Counted from the first letter of the stretch, positions 46,408 to 55,121 are shown. The stretch is DNA of 64,000 nt from Roseobacter sp. (GCA_015665415.1 JADFAE010000010.1:452675-516674); one strand, 5' to 3'. Notes: generated by a model from the sequence alone, not told the origin. Made by a program: numbers and translations.

Positions 46408-47916
46408 TCAGTTTCTGCCCAGGTTGGCCTCTTGTAGTCTCAAGCGCTGGATCTTCCCTGACGGGCCTTTCGGAAGTTCTGGTAGAAAATGGATCCTGTC
46501 GGGCGACTTGTAGGTGCCCAGACGTTCTCGGCAAATTGCGAGAAGTTCTTCTTCAGTAACCGCCGATCCTGCACCGAGTGACACTGCGGCCTCTACCCGC
46601 TCGCCGTAACTGGGACAGGGACGGGCAAAGGCCGCGGCCTCGACAACATCCGGGTGAGAATAGAGCGCCTCATCGATTTCACGGGGCGCGATATTCTCAC
46701 CGCCCTTGATAATCAATTCCTTCAGGCGACCGGTGACAAAGATGTAGCCGTCCTCATCCTGCCGCCCCAGATCGCCTGTGCGCAGCCAGCCATCGGGGGT
46801 AAAACTGTCCGCTGTAGCCTCCGGGTTCTTGAGGTATTCCCGCATCACATTTGGCCCCCTTACGGCGAGTTCACCTTCCTCGCCGTGCGGTGCCTTTTCC
46901 AGGTCTGGTGCAAGAATTGCGGCCTCGTTCCCAAAGGCAATGCCCGGAGATCCAATTTTCCGGAGCCCCGGAGGCAGCGGATTGGACAAAATTTGTGCCG
47001 CCGTTTCCGTGAGGCCCATGGTCTCGATGATCGGTAAACCGAACCGTTCCTCAAAGGCACGCTGCACATCTGGAGCCAAAGCCGAAGACGCCGAACGACC
47101 AAAGCGCAATCTTGCGCGGACAGCGGAATCAGGAGTTATGTTCGAGTGGAGCAGGTGCGAAATGATTGTTGGCACAACCGAAATCCAGCTTGCCCGCGCT
47201 TCAGCCACCTGTGCCCAAAACCGGCTTGTTGAAAACCTGGGCACCATTGCAAGCGTGCCCCCCGACACCAGTGCGCCCATCACCGTGACGCAGAGCCCGT
47301 TGATATGGCAAATGGGCAGGACGCAGAACCCTCGGTCAGCGGGTGATAGCTGATGGGCCACCGCGGTTGTCCAGCCGCCAGCAAGCAGGCTGGACTGGGT
47401 ATGAACGACGCCTTTCGGCCGCCCTGTGGTTCCCGAGGTGTACATCAAAAGCGCATGGCTTTCTGGCAGAACCTCGTGCAAATCCACGCTGCCAACAGGG
47501 GCAAGGTCTGGTTTAAGCGTCAAAATTGCAAGGTCTTTTGCAGCATTTCTGAACATCTCAGCCTGTTCCGGACCCACAAATGCAAAACGGGCTTCGCAGT
47601 GTTCCAAAGCGTATGATATAGAATCTGATCCAGCCGCGAGATTGATCATTGTGGCGCGAAACCCGCCGTACAACACGCCAAACAGGCATTCCAGCGCCGC
47701 GCGGCCATTTGGCATCATGATCGCGATGCTGTCTCCGCGTGCGACGCCGCGTTCCGTCAGCGTCATGGCAATACGGCGAGAGATGTCGCGCAGCTCGGAC
47801 CAGTCAAGATCCGATTCCCCCTCGGGAAAGACAAATCCATCACCGCCTCTTTCTGCCCGCGCATCAATCCAATCACGCAGCGTGCCCTCAGGCGGGCTGT
47901 CCGAACGCAGTTTCAT
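46408..47916 (-). CDS. sauT: Sulfoacetate-CoA ligase (AMP-forming acyl-CoA synthetase)
   Basis: ANL-superfamily ligase, 502 aa. The P-loop-like LLMYTSGTTGRPKGVVHTQ, the A5 motif MGLTETAAQI and the hinge/A8 region FVTGRLKELIIKGGENIAP plus the catalytic Lys in GPSGKIQRL are intact. The ATG at 47916 overlaps the stop of the acylating aldehyde dehydrogenase. That pairing is the sauS-sauT arrangement of sulfoacetate catabolism: sulfoacetate + CoA + ATP gives sulfoacetyl-CoA. Without this context it would be called only an acyl-CoA synthetase. Confidence 0.85.
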   Translation of the reverse strand: MKLRSDSPPEGTLRDWIDARAERGGDGFVFPEGESDLDWSELRDISRRIAMTLTERGVARGDSIAIMMPNGRAALECLFGVLYGGFRATMINLAAGSDSISYALEHCEARFAFVGPEQAEMFRNAAKDLAILTLKPDLAPVGSVDLHEVLPESHALLMYTSGTTGRPKGVVHTQSSLLAGGWTTAVAHQLSPADRGFCVLPICHINGLCVTVMGALVSGGTLAMVPRFSTSRFWAQVAEARASWISVVPTIISHLLHSNITPDSAVRARLRFGRSASSALAPDVQRAFEERFGLPIIETMGLTETAAQILSNPLPPGLRKIGSPGIAFGNEAAILAPDLEKAPHGEEGELAVRGPNVMREYLKNPEATADSFTPDGWLRTGDLGRQDEDGYIFVTGRLKELIIKGGENIAPREIDEALYSHPDVVEAAAFARPCPSYGERVEAAVSLGAGSAVTEEELLAICRERLGTYKSPDRIHFLPELPKGPSGKIQRLRLQEANLGRN

Positions 47917-49322
47917 TGTCCCGTCTCTGCCCAATAATCGGCAAAGATGTCTTTCACCGCCGGTTCGCGCGCTGGGATTTCGCGGATCACCTTTGCAGTC
48001 TGGATGAAGTGCCGCCAGTTGAGGTTGGTATCAATGGAATTGCCGCCCCAGCTACCGCAGCCCATCGACAGGGAAAATGGCATCCCGTTGTTGAAGGATC
48101 CACCGGTCGCAAAGGTATGTGGTTGATTGACGATCACCCGGCAGGTGGGTAGATCACGGCCCAGTTCGACTGCGCGGGCGTCCTCAGCGGTGTGGATGCC
48201 GACGGAATGCCCGGCACCCTGGTACGCAAGGATGCGCGCGGTGGTTGCCTTGGCTGCTGCGAAATCACTGGCCCGGTAAAGCGCCAGAACGCGGCTCAGT
48301 TTTTCGCCAGAAAGAGGGTGGTCTGGGCCGATGCCATCGGTTTCAACTGCAATGAACCTGGTTTCTGCGGGTACTTTTCCATCAAGCCCGAGTGCCGTCA
48401 TCATCTTGTCTGCGTCCTGCGCAATCACAGCGCGGTTTAAATGTCCATCGGGCCAGAGCTTTGCGATGATGCCCGGCGCGGCATCGGCCGTCACCAATGC
48501 GCCTCCCTCGACAGCCATTGCAGCCACAAATGCATCATAGACTGCATCGACCACCACAGCCGCATTCTCTGATGAACAGGAGGTGGCGTTATCAAAACAC
48601 TTTGACGCGGTAATCTTGGCCGCCGCCGCCGCCAGATCGGCAGTTTCATCCACGATCACGGTCACATTTCCAGCACCTACGGCCACCGCTGGCGTGCCAC
48701 AGGACTGTGCGCGGGCGACGTTGTTCTGGCTGCCCGTGCAGATGACCCGGTCTACAGCCTCCATCAACCTCTGCGTCTTTGCTTTCGACCCTGGCGAAGG
48801 GATCATTTGCACCAGATCCCGGTCCAGCCCCAACTTGTCCAGTTCTGTATGGATATAGCCCAGCAGCATCGCACAAGCCGCCACCCCTTTGGGCGAAGGG
48901 GCTACCACGATGGCGTTGCCGCCTTTCAGTGCATTGATGATGTTGTTGGCGGGTGTTGCTGCCGGGTTGGTCGAGGGCACGACAGCGCCGACCACACCCA
49001 CCGGGCGGGCAATTTCGGTCAGGCCAGTTTCCCGGTCCTCACTGATCACACCGCAGGTTTTTGCGTGCTGAATATCGCGCAGCAGGCCCAGTGTTTTACG
49101 GTGATTCTTGGTGATCTTATCCGCCACATTGCCAAGCCCGGTTGTTTCCACCGCCAGCTCAGCTAGTGCTCGGTTGCGTCCCGGTTCCATAATAGCCCAG
49201 CCAGCTGCAAGGGCCGCGCGATCATAGCAGGCTTGGGTGGCACCCGCCTCGTAGATGGCCTGCGCCGCGCGGGCGCGTGCCACGATCTGGTCGACCGCGG
49301 CCTGATCAGCATCAAGTGTCAT
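47913..49322 (-). CDS. sauS: Sulfoacetaldehyde dehydrogenase (acylating)
   Basis: CoA-acylating aldehyde dehydrogenase of 469 aa. The Rossmann region and motif VGVVGAVVPSTNPAATPANN are as in the EutE/AdhE N-terminal group; the catalytic Cys is in CFDNATSCSSENAAVV near residue 245. The nearest characterised relatives by length and this motif are SauS proteins, which reduce sulfoacetyl-CoA to sulfoacetaldehyde. The product would go to Xsc, which is not in this window. ATGA overlap with the ligase; the transporter genes lie just upstream. Confidence 0.88.
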   Translation of the reverse strand: MTLDADQAAVDQIVARARAAQAIYEAGATQACYDRAALAAGWAIMEPGRNRALAELAVETTGLGNVADKITKNHRKTLGLLRDIQHAKTCGVISEDRETGLTEIARPVGVVGAVVPSTNPAATPANNIINALKGGNAIVVAPSPKGVAACAMLLGYIHTELDKLGLDRDLVQMIPSPGSKAKTQRLMEAVDRVICTGSQNNVARAQSCGTPAVAVGAGNVTVIVDETADLAAAAAKITASKCFDNATSCSSENAAVVVDAVYDAFVAAMAVEGGALVTADAAPGIIAKLWPDGHLNRAVIAQDADKMMTALGLDGKVPAETRFIAVETDGIGPDHPLSGEKLSRVLALYRASDFAAAKATTARILAYQGAGHSVGIHTAEDARAVELGRDLPTCRVIVNQPHTFATGGSFNNGMPFSLSMGCGSWGGNSIDTNLNWRHFIQTAKVIREIPAREPAVKDIFADYWAETGQ

Positions 49323-49336
49323 TGCTTCATGTCCTG

Positions 49337-49371
49337 AAAAAATGCGGGGCGGGCTGCTCGTCTCCCGCCCC
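49337..49371 (-). terminator. Intrinsic terminator/attenuator between tctC and sauS
   Basis: Perfect 8-bp GC stem (GGGGCGGG / CCCGCCCC, 49346-49371) followed, on the minus strand, by GCA and a T6 run. It lies between the binding-protein stop and the sauS start, which are only 64 bases apart. So sauST would be transcribed by read-through or from an own promoter, and the ratio of transporter to enzymes set here. Confidence 0.75.
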
Positions 49372-49386
49372 TTGGGAGTATGGGGA

Positions 49387-50346
49387 TCAGAGACCGGCGA
49401 GAAGCGCCTGCAGAGTCTCCTGACGCTTGGCCCACATGGCCTGTACTTCTTCGCGGTTCATCACCAGCATGGGCGATCCGCCTGCCTCCATTTTGGACGC
49501 CACACGGCTGTTCTTGAACATCTCCGGCACCGTGGCGGCGAGTTTGTCGATCACCTCCTGCGGAGTGCCTTTGGGGACCATCACGCCGCGGAAATTGACC
49601 GATGCATTGTCCACATCCAGCCCTTGTTCCATCATCGTGGGCACATCGGGCAGGAAGTCGGAGCGCTCCAGATCTGCCACGCCGAGGATCTTTACGTTGC
49701 CGGCTTCACGTGCCCGGAAAGCATCAGACAGATTGTTGACCCCGCCCAGAACTTCGCCTGCGATGACGGCTTTCATCGCTGCTGCACCACCGCCTTTTGT
49801 TGGGATATAGGCCATTTTCACGCCCGCAGCCTTTTCGATCTGCAAGGCAGCGATATGGTGACCAACGAACAGGCCCGCACCTGAGAAGGTCAGCTTGCCT
49901 GGGTTTTCCTTGGCATAGTTCACCACATCCTGCATCGAATTGAAGGGGCTATCTGCGGCGACGACAAATACCGCCGGGTCAGCGCCCCAGTTTGCGATCG
50001 GCTCGAAACTGTCGGTGGAGTATTCCACGCCACCCTTGATCGATTGGGCAATGAAATGCGGCACGTTATAGGCCGCGAGTGTGTAGCCATCAGCATCGGC
50101 CTGCGTGGCGAACCAGTTCCAACCGACGCGTCCACCAGCACCCGGTTTGTTCAAGATCGCGATGGGCATTCCCAATGCGTCCTCATTGCCTGCGGTCATG
50201 GTCACGATCCGGGCCTGAAAATCGGTCGCTCCACCAGCCCCGTAGGAGACCACCATCATCACCGGTCGTTCCGGATACTCCTCCGCCGCAGCAGCTCCGG
50301 TCAGGCTCATCAGGGCTATGGATGCCCCTGCTAGTAGGTGTTTCAT
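49387..50346 (-). CDS. tctC: Tripartite tricarboxylate transporter, binding protein
   Basis: TctC/Bug-family periplasmic protein, 319 aa. ATG at 50346 follows GGGAGG and begins a signal peptide (MKHLLAGASIALMSLTGA, cleavage at AAA-E). Mature part YPERPVMMVVSYGAGGATDFQAR is the Bug opening, NKPGAGGRVGW the ligand loop. Encoded after TctA and TctB; given the sauST neighbours the ligand is probably sulfoacetate instead of citrate (inference). Confidence 0.9.
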   Translation of the reverse strand: MKHLLAGASIALMSLTGAAAAEEYPERPVMMVVSYGAGGATDFQARIVTMTAGNEDALGMPIAILNKPGAGGRVGWNWFATQADADGYTLAAYNVPHFIAQSIKGGVEYSTDSFEPIANWGADPAVFVVAADSPFNSMQDVVNYAKENPGKLTFSGAGLFVGHHIAALQIEKAAGVKMAYIPTKGGGAAAMKAVIAGEVLGGVNNLSDAFRAREAGNVKILGVADLERSDFLPDVPTMMEQGLDVDNASVNFRGVMVPKGTPQEVIDKLAATVPEMFKNSRVASKMEAGGSPMLVMNREEVQAMWAKRQETLQALLAGL

Positions 50347-50387
50347 TTCGCGTTTCCTCCCTAAAGGTGTAACCGTATTTTCACGGC

Positions 50388-50843
50388 TCAGAATAGTATT
50401 TCGCGCGGGGTGTAGACCTTCAGCAGCAGCGCAAAGAGTGCATACATCACTGCAATGAAGCCTGCGGTGATCACCGCCCGTTTGACCCAGACCCACGCAT
50501 CGCGATGCGAAGACGGATCGTAGAGCGACAGCAGGACAAAGAAGGCCACGGTCGTGGCGGTATAAAATCCAAAGGCTGTGGCGGCCCAGAAGACGTAGAC
50601 TCCCATGACAGCAAGCCCGGGCAGGATGTTCAGCATCATGCTGCGCGACAGGCCAGTGCCAACCTTGGACTTGCCCATCACCGCCTTGGCAAAGGTCCAG
50701 CCCGCCAGCACCACAAATACGGTGGCGATAAGCCGTGGGAACAGAAAGGCCTCTGCTGGGGCTTGCGTGTAGCTGATCCAGGTGATCCAGACACCAACCG
50801 CAAAGACAAGCCCAGAGGGCAGAATATGCTGCGTGCGGTTCAT
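50388..50843 (-). CDS. tctB: Tripartite tricarboxylate transporter, small membrane subunit
   Basis: TctB-family protein, 151 aa, four predicted helices (SGLVFAVGVWITWISY, FPRLIATVFVVLAGWTFA, and two near the C-terminus). Poorly conserved family; the call depends on size, topology and position. ATG at 50843 overlaps the tctA stop (ATGA). Confidence 0.87.
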   Translation of the reverse strand: MNRTQHILPSGLVFAVGVWITWISYTQAPAEAFLFPRLIATVFVVLAGWTFAKAVMGKSKVGTGLSRSMMLNILPGLAVMGVYVFWAATAFGFYTATTVAFFVLLSLYDPSSHRDAWVWVKRAVITAGFIAVMYALFALLLKVYTPREILF

Positions 50844-52360
50844 GTGCGGACCTCCGTTTTGTCGGCAGGTGTCTGGGAACGGCGCTGGCGCAGCTCCATC
50901 CAGGCGGAGTAAGCGATCGAGGCGAGGACAATGGTGATCAGCAGTTTGTTGAGAGCCCCGCCCAGGAAATAGGTGGTCATACCGTCGGTTGCGTTGGCAA
51001 TCATGCTGCCTTGGATGAAGTTGGCCTCTGCAATCGGGCCAAGGATCAGCCCCAGTACCAGAGGTGCGGCTGAAAAACCGTAGCGTTCGAAGAAGAACAT
51101 CATGATCCCTAGGCAAGCCATCACATAGACATCACCCATCGAACTTTGCACAGAATAGGCTCCAAAGACTGACAGGGCCAGCACCACGGCCGCCATGACC
51201 GATTGTGGCACTTGCGCGACACGCGCCGCGAGCCCGGCAATATAAAGCCCGAAGAGGCACATCAGGATCTGCCCGATCAGCATCGAGTTGATAAAGGTCC
51301 AAGCGACTTCCGGGTGGTTGTCGAAAAGGTCTGATCCGGGGAAAATTCCGTGGATCAACAGCCCGCCCAGAAGAACGGCAGCGGTGGGGCTACCGGGGAT
51401 GGACAACGTTAAAAGAGGCACCAGCGAGGGGCCGACCATGGCGTTGTTTGCGCTTTCTGCTGCGATCACCCCTTCGGAATGGCCTTTGCCGAACTTTTCG
51501 CTCTCGGATGAGAATTTCTTAGACTGATCATAGGCCACCAGTCCGGCAATTTGTCCGCCGACACCGGGGATCAGCCCGATGACAGATCCGGTGACGGTGC
51601 CGATGGTCAGGGCGCGGGGGCGCCGGATCAGCTCGCGCAAGGCGTCCAGAACCGAGTGTTTTTGCACCGCGATCACCTCGGCCGCACCGGAATTGCGGCC
51701 CTTGGCAAACATGGTCAGCACTTGTGGGATGGCGAATAGGCCGATGAGGGCTGCGATGATGTTGATGCCGCCACCTAAACTAGGGTGGAAGATGAAACGC
51801 TGCGCGCCCATGATGTCGTCAAAGCCGATTGTGGACAGCCACAGGCCGATGCAGCCCGACAGCAGTCCTTTCACCACGGAGGCGGAGTCGAGCGAGCCAA
51901 TCACTGTGACCCCAAGAATGGCCATCCAGAACAGATGCGATGGACCAAAGGCGAGCGCCCAGTCCGCCAAGACAGGCGTGAGGAAAATCAGCAGCAATAC
52001 ACCGAAGATGCCGCCCACGGCTGAGGAGAGGAAAGACAGTTGCAGAGCTTTTGCCCCATGTCCCTGTTTGGCCATCGTGTGACCGTCCAGGGTGGTGGCG
52101 ATATTTGCTGGAGCGCCGGGGATCTTCAGCAGGATCGCGGAGACCGCGCCGCCTGCCACAGTTGACGTATAAGCGGCTCCCAAAAGGATCAAACCCTGCG
52201 TGGCCTCCAGTTGGAACGTGAATGGGATGAGCAGCGCCACGGCCATGGTCGGCGAAAGTCCAGGGGTCGCACCCAGTATCAGCCCGCCGATCGTGCCGCC
52301 GAGCAACAGCATAAAAGACAAGGGCGAGAAGACATCGCCAAAGTAGTAGATGAATTCCAT
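50840..52360 (-). CDS. tctA: Tripartite tricarboxylate transporter, large membrane subunit
   Basis: TctA-family permease, 506 aa, about 11-12 helices. GATPGLSPTMAVALLIPFTF and the second conserved repeat GLIPGVGGQIAGLVAYDQSK are the two inverted-repeat signature loops of the family. First gene of the minus-strand tctABC-sauST cluster, divergent from the LacI regulator. Confidence 0.94.
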   Translation of the reverse strand: MEFIYYFGDVFSPLSFMLLLGGTIGGLILGATPGLSPTMAVALLIPFTFQLEATQGLILLGAAYTSTVAGGAVSAILLKIPGAPANIATTLDGHTMAKQGHGAKALQLSFLSSAVGGIFGVLLLIFLTPVLADWALAFGPSHLFWMAILGVTVIGSLDSASVVKGLLSGCIGLWLSTIGFDDIMGAQRFIFHPSLGGGINIIAALIGLFAIPQVLTMFAKGRNSGAAEVIAVQKHSVLDALRELIRRPRALTIGTVTGSVIGLIPGVGGQIAGLVAYDQSKKFSSESEKFGKGHSEGVIAAESANNAMVGPSLVPLLTLSIPGSPTAAVLLGGLLIHGIFPGSDLFDNHPEVAWTFINSMLIGQILMCLFGLYIAGLAARVAQVPQSVMAAVVLALSVFGAYSVQSSMGDVYVMACLGIMMFFFERYGFSAAPLVLGLILGPIAEANFIQGSMIANATDGMTTYFLGGALNKLLITIVLASIAYSAWMELRQRRSQTPADKTEVRT

Positions 52361-52422
52361 TCAGGGCCTCCCAACCCGCTAACAGACGGTTTCCTCGCCT
52401 CATTGACAAATCAGGTTAGGGG

Positions 52423-52450
52423 ATGAAAATAGTATTGCAAATGTTTTCAT
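52423..52450. promoter_or_regulatory. Candidate LacI-family operator in the tctA-lacI gap
   Basis: Seven-base inverted arms ATGAAAA and TTTTCAT separated by 14 bases with a central TTGCAA, in the 115-base gap between divergent genes. A TTGACA hexamer for the regulator-gene promoter lies just to the left (52403-52408). Position and symmetry fit an operator for the encoded LacI protein controlling both directions. The spacing is wider than classic LacI sites, so this is tentative. Confidence 0.4.
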
Positions 52451-52475
52451 AAATTGATCCGGTAAGGAGGTTTTT

Positions 52476-53504
52476 ATGGATATTAAACAACGTGGTAAGG
52501 TTGACATAGTCGCGGTGGCAAATGCCGCAAAGGTTTCTGCGTCTACCGTGTCGCGCAGCTTCAATCACCCGGATCTGGTGAACCCGGCGACTCGCAAGAA
52601 GATCGACCGGGCGGTGAAAAAGCTGGGCTACATCCGCAACCGCGCAGCGCAATCAATGCACGGGCGGCGCTCCGGAACTATCGGCTTGGTTGTCCCCACC
52701 ATCAACCACGCAATCTTTGCCGAGGTGATCCAGGCCTTCTCCGACGCAATTGATCAGGAGGGCTTCACCTTGCTGATCGCCTCGCACGGCTATGATCTGG
52801 ACCGCGAATACGAAATGATCCGCAAGCTGATGGAACACAGGGTCGATGGTCTTGCGTTGATCGGGCTTGATCATACTAGGGAGACCTATCGCTTGCTGGA
52901 GCAGCAGGATGTTCCAACGCTCGCCATTTGGACCCACGATCAAGACTCGCCGATCCCCTGCGTTGGGGCTGACAACCTTGAAGCAGGGCGCATGGCTGCA
53001 CGTCATCTGGTTGGCCTTGGTCATCGGGAAATCGGGCTGATCTTCCCGGCCACTCAGAACAACGACAGGGCCAGGCAGCGTAAAATCGGCGCATTGGAGG
53101 TGTTCCAATCCGCTGGAATTTCGGTCCCTGAGGAATGGCAGCCGGAAGCCCCCTACAGCATCGCTCAGGCCAAGCAGATGACACTGGACTTGTTGACTCT
53201 TGACCAACGCCCCAAGGCAATTCTGTGCGGAAACGACGTTATTGCCCAGGGGGCTTTGTTTGCCGCGCAAAGGATTGGACTTCAGGTTCCCCAAGACTTG
53301 TCGATCATGGGGATCGGTGATTTCAAAGGCTCCGCCGATACAGAGCCTGGGCTTTCAACTGTCAGGATTCCCGCCGGGCGCATTGGTCAAATGGCAGGAA
53401 GCCATTTCTCCTCCTACGTTACTTCTGAGGACCGTGGCCTCTTTCGTTTCAAATGCAATCTCAGCCTCGTGCAGCGAGGGACAACCGCCTCCGTGACACG
53501 ATGA
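52476..53504 (+). CDS. LacI-family regulator of the sulfoacetate module
   Basis: LacI/GalR-type repressor, 342 aa, with a very strong AAGGAGG before the ATG. HTH IVAVANAAKVSASTVSRSFN, hinge helix NRAAQSMHGRRSGTIG and a periplasmic-binding-like core (GLVVPTINHAIFAEVIQAF, PKAILCGNDVIAQGALFAAQ). It is divergent from tctABC-sauST and so is the likely repressor. Described sau clusters use a LysR-type SauR; a LacI-type here would be a different solution. Confidence 0.92.
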   Translation: MDIKQRGKVDIVAVANAAKVSASTVSRSFNHPDLVNPATRKKIDRAVKKLGYIRNRAAQSMHGRRSGTIGLVVPTINHAIFAEVIQAFSDAIDQEGFTLLIASHGYDLDREYEMIRKLMEHRVDGLALIGLDHTRETYRLLEQQDVPTLAIWTHDQDSPIPCVGADNLEAGRMAARHLVGLGHREIGLIFPATQNNDRARQRKIGALEVFQSAGISVPEEWQPEAPYSIAQAKQMTLDLLTLDQRPKAILCGNDVIAQGALFAAQRIGLQVPQDLSIMGIGDFKGSADTEPGLSTVRIPAGRIGQMAGSHFSSYVTSEDRGLFRFKCNLSLVQRGTTASVTR

Positions 53505-53534
53505 AAAGATTCATATGCCAATCAAGTCAGGGAA

Positions 53535-53960
53535 TTGTTCGACTTGAAAATTCCGTCGGTGCCCTGTCTGCGCCATTACCTTGTCACAGACACAGTGTCC
53601 GAATTTGAAGGCCGTTCGGAATTGCCGGTCATGCGCGACAATGCATATGGAGGTTACATCCGCCAGGAACAATGGTCCGGGCTGATCGGCATTTACGAGG
53701 GCCATATTTGCCCAACAGTCTGGACCATGCCTGAAGGCGCGCCTTGGAAAGCCGAAAACGAGTTGTTTGAAGCCGACTACGACAGCATCGGCGATTTCCT
53801 GATGACAGCTTTTGACAAAATGCCCATTCTGGTTGATTTGGGCATCAAACGCGTTGTCCGCGGTGCCATCACCCATACCCCGGATGGTGGAATGTTGGTG
53901 GGGCCGTCTGGCGCACCAAATGTCTGGTTGTCTTGCGGCTCATCGATCGGCCTGGCTTGA
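53535..53960 (+). pseudogene. Fragment of a DMGDH/sarcosine-dehydrogenase-like FAD enzyme
   Basis: The 141-codon frame is the inner part of a DAO-type FAD domain: VPCLRHYLVTDTVSEF matches the MEHQYFLTE segment of the 811-aa enzyme at 6.7-9.2 kb, YIRQEQWSGLIGIYE its [15 protein letters not shown], and HTPDGGMLVGPSGAPN its [16 protein letters not shown]. The N-terminal FAD-binding part and the GcvT half are absent. It breaks off after CGSSIGLA exactly where IS3-type sequence starts on the other strand, so an insertion/deletion destroyed the gene. Confidence 0.8.
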
Positions 53961-54199
53961 GCGTGGATACATCCATCATCTGCTCAGCCAGTAGTTTCTT
54001 CGGCTTGGCAGTCTCAGTCTCAAGCGCTTTCAGCCACTTGGCATCAGACAGTTCCATGCCAACATATTTGAATCGCCACTTGTATAACCTGGCATCACTG
54101 ACCCCGTGCCTGAGGCATAACTCCTTTGCACCAGCCCCCACCGAATGCTCCTTCAAAATTCCCAATGATTTGCACTTCGCCAAAACGGCTTGGCTTCAT
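53960..54199 (-). pseudogene. IS3-family orfA remnant
   Basis: Minus-strand translation gives ILKEHSVGAGAKELCLRHG, VSDARLYKWRFKYVGME and AKWLKALETETAKPKKLLAEQ, the HTH and leucine-zipper of IS3-family OrfA (IS407/ISSPO-type). The start MKPSRFGEVQII at 54199 is one base out of frame with the rest, so orfA is frameshifted. orfB is completely missing and the left end fuses to the FAD-enzyme fragment. A dead scar. Confidence 0.8.
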
Positions 54200-54226
54200 T
54201 GTCTGTCTCCTCAATTGGAGCACAGG

Positions 54227-54481
54227 TCAAAGGATCTCGACAATGTCCGAATACGACACAGAAGAAACTGGCTTGTGGATGATGAAGCAGGTTTCGCAAA
54301 AGCTCAAGTTCACGACGCGAACATCGGTTGCCGGACCGGCGCAGTCCGGATCGGTGCAGGTTCTTTCGCGAACCGAGACTAGACAGGCCGCACTGCTGCC
54401 GAGATAGTCTCTGACCAGCCGCTTGACGCGTTGTGTGTGCCACAAGGCTTTTGCGGCCTGAATTGGTTTGGATTCTGACAT
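54227..54481 (-). CDS. Small Cys-containing protein of the zinc cluster
   Basis: 84-aa protein; ATG at 54481 has GAGAGGCGG directly upstream. Core RERTCTDPDCAGPATDVRVV contains a CxxxxC pair, followed by CETCFIIHKP with a second pair and a PVSSVSYSDI tail. Similar short proteins of pattern C.DPxCP..ET.I...HKPxxEV occur beside COG0523/CobW genes, as I recall; their function is unknown. Four cysteines could bind a metal. It lies downstream of hisI on the same strand, so shares that transcript. Confidence 0.65.
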   Translation of the reverse strand: MSESKPIQAAKALWHTQRVKRLVRDYLGSSAACLVSVRERTCTDPDCAGPATDVRVVNLSFCETCFIIHKPVSSVSYSDIVEIL

Positions 54482-54605
54482 TCCGCCTCTCAACTATCCC
54501 GATGCTTGCCTCGCGTAGGAAGGCTTAAAAACCAGAGCCAAAGTGGCGGAACGAGCGAAGCACGATCGCGGGTGTTTGCCCCCGCAAGGGCGCAACGCAG
54601 CCAGA

Positions 54606-55079
54606 TCAGAGTTGGGTTGGGTTTGGTACATCACCATAAACAGCCACTGGATCAAATGTCTTGTGGTCTTCGACAAAGGTCAGCGGGTCACCGGCCTCTG
54701 CCCCATGCGGCACCGCCCGGTAGAAACAGGAGCGATAGCCAACGTGGCAAGACGCGCCGGATCCGGTGACATCGACGCGCAACCACAGCGCATCCTGATC
54801 GTCGTCGATGCGTGCTTCAACCACCTTCTGGACCAGACCAGAGGTGGCGCCTTTGTGCCAAAGTACCTGGCGTGCACGGCTGAAGTAATGCGCCTCACCA
54901 GTTTCGATGGTCAAACGGAAGGCTTCGGCACTCATCCATCCGAGCATCAGCACCTCACCCGTGGCAGCATCGGTGGTGATGCAGGGCAGAAGGCCATCTT
55001 CACCAAACTTGGGGGCGAGATCTGTGCTTTCTTCTACCTGTTCCACGGTTTGACGGGATTGAAATTGCAATTGTGTCAT
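54606..55079 (-). CDS. hisI: Phosphoribosyl-AMP cyclohydrolase paralogue (HisI2 type)
   Basis: PRA-CH family protein of 157 aa. LPCITTDAATGEVLMLGWM, FSRARQVLWHKGATSG and the C-terminal SCHVGYRSCFYR are conserved. The normal zinc-ligand segment DCDxDxL reads DDDQDAL, so the first of three Cys ligands is Asp, while CH..RSC keeps the other two. Enzyme role in histidine synthesis: opening the ring of phosphoribosyl-AMP. HisI paralogues linked to COG0523 are known from Zur regulons, where they may replace the zinc-dependent housekeeping enzyme. Divergent from the GTPase across a Zur-like palindrome. Confidence 0.88.
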   Translation of the reverse strand: MTQLQFQSRQTVEQVEESTDLAPKFGEDGLLPCITTDAATGEVLMLGWMSAEAFRLTIETGEAHYFSRARQVLWHKGATSGLVQKVVEARIDDDQDALWLRVDVTGSGASCHVGYRSCFYRAVPHGAEAGDPLTFVEDHKTFDPVAVYGDVPNPTQL

Positions 55080-55098
55080 CTTAGCTCTCTTGTTATTT

Positions 55099-55121
55099 GA
55101 TATGTTATAGCATAACTATTC
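55099..55121. promoter_or_regulatory. Candidate Zur box between hisI and cobW
   Basis: Imperfect 23-bp palindrome, GATATGTTAT-AGC-ATAACTATTC, with 7 of 10 arm positions matching and perfect inner GTTAT/ATAAC. AT-rich palindromes of the ATGTTATANNATAACAT kind are the usual alphaproteobacterial Zur sites. It is centred in the 79-base gap between divergent hisI and cobW and would repress both at zinc sufficiency. The Zur gene is not in this window. Confidence 0.65.
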
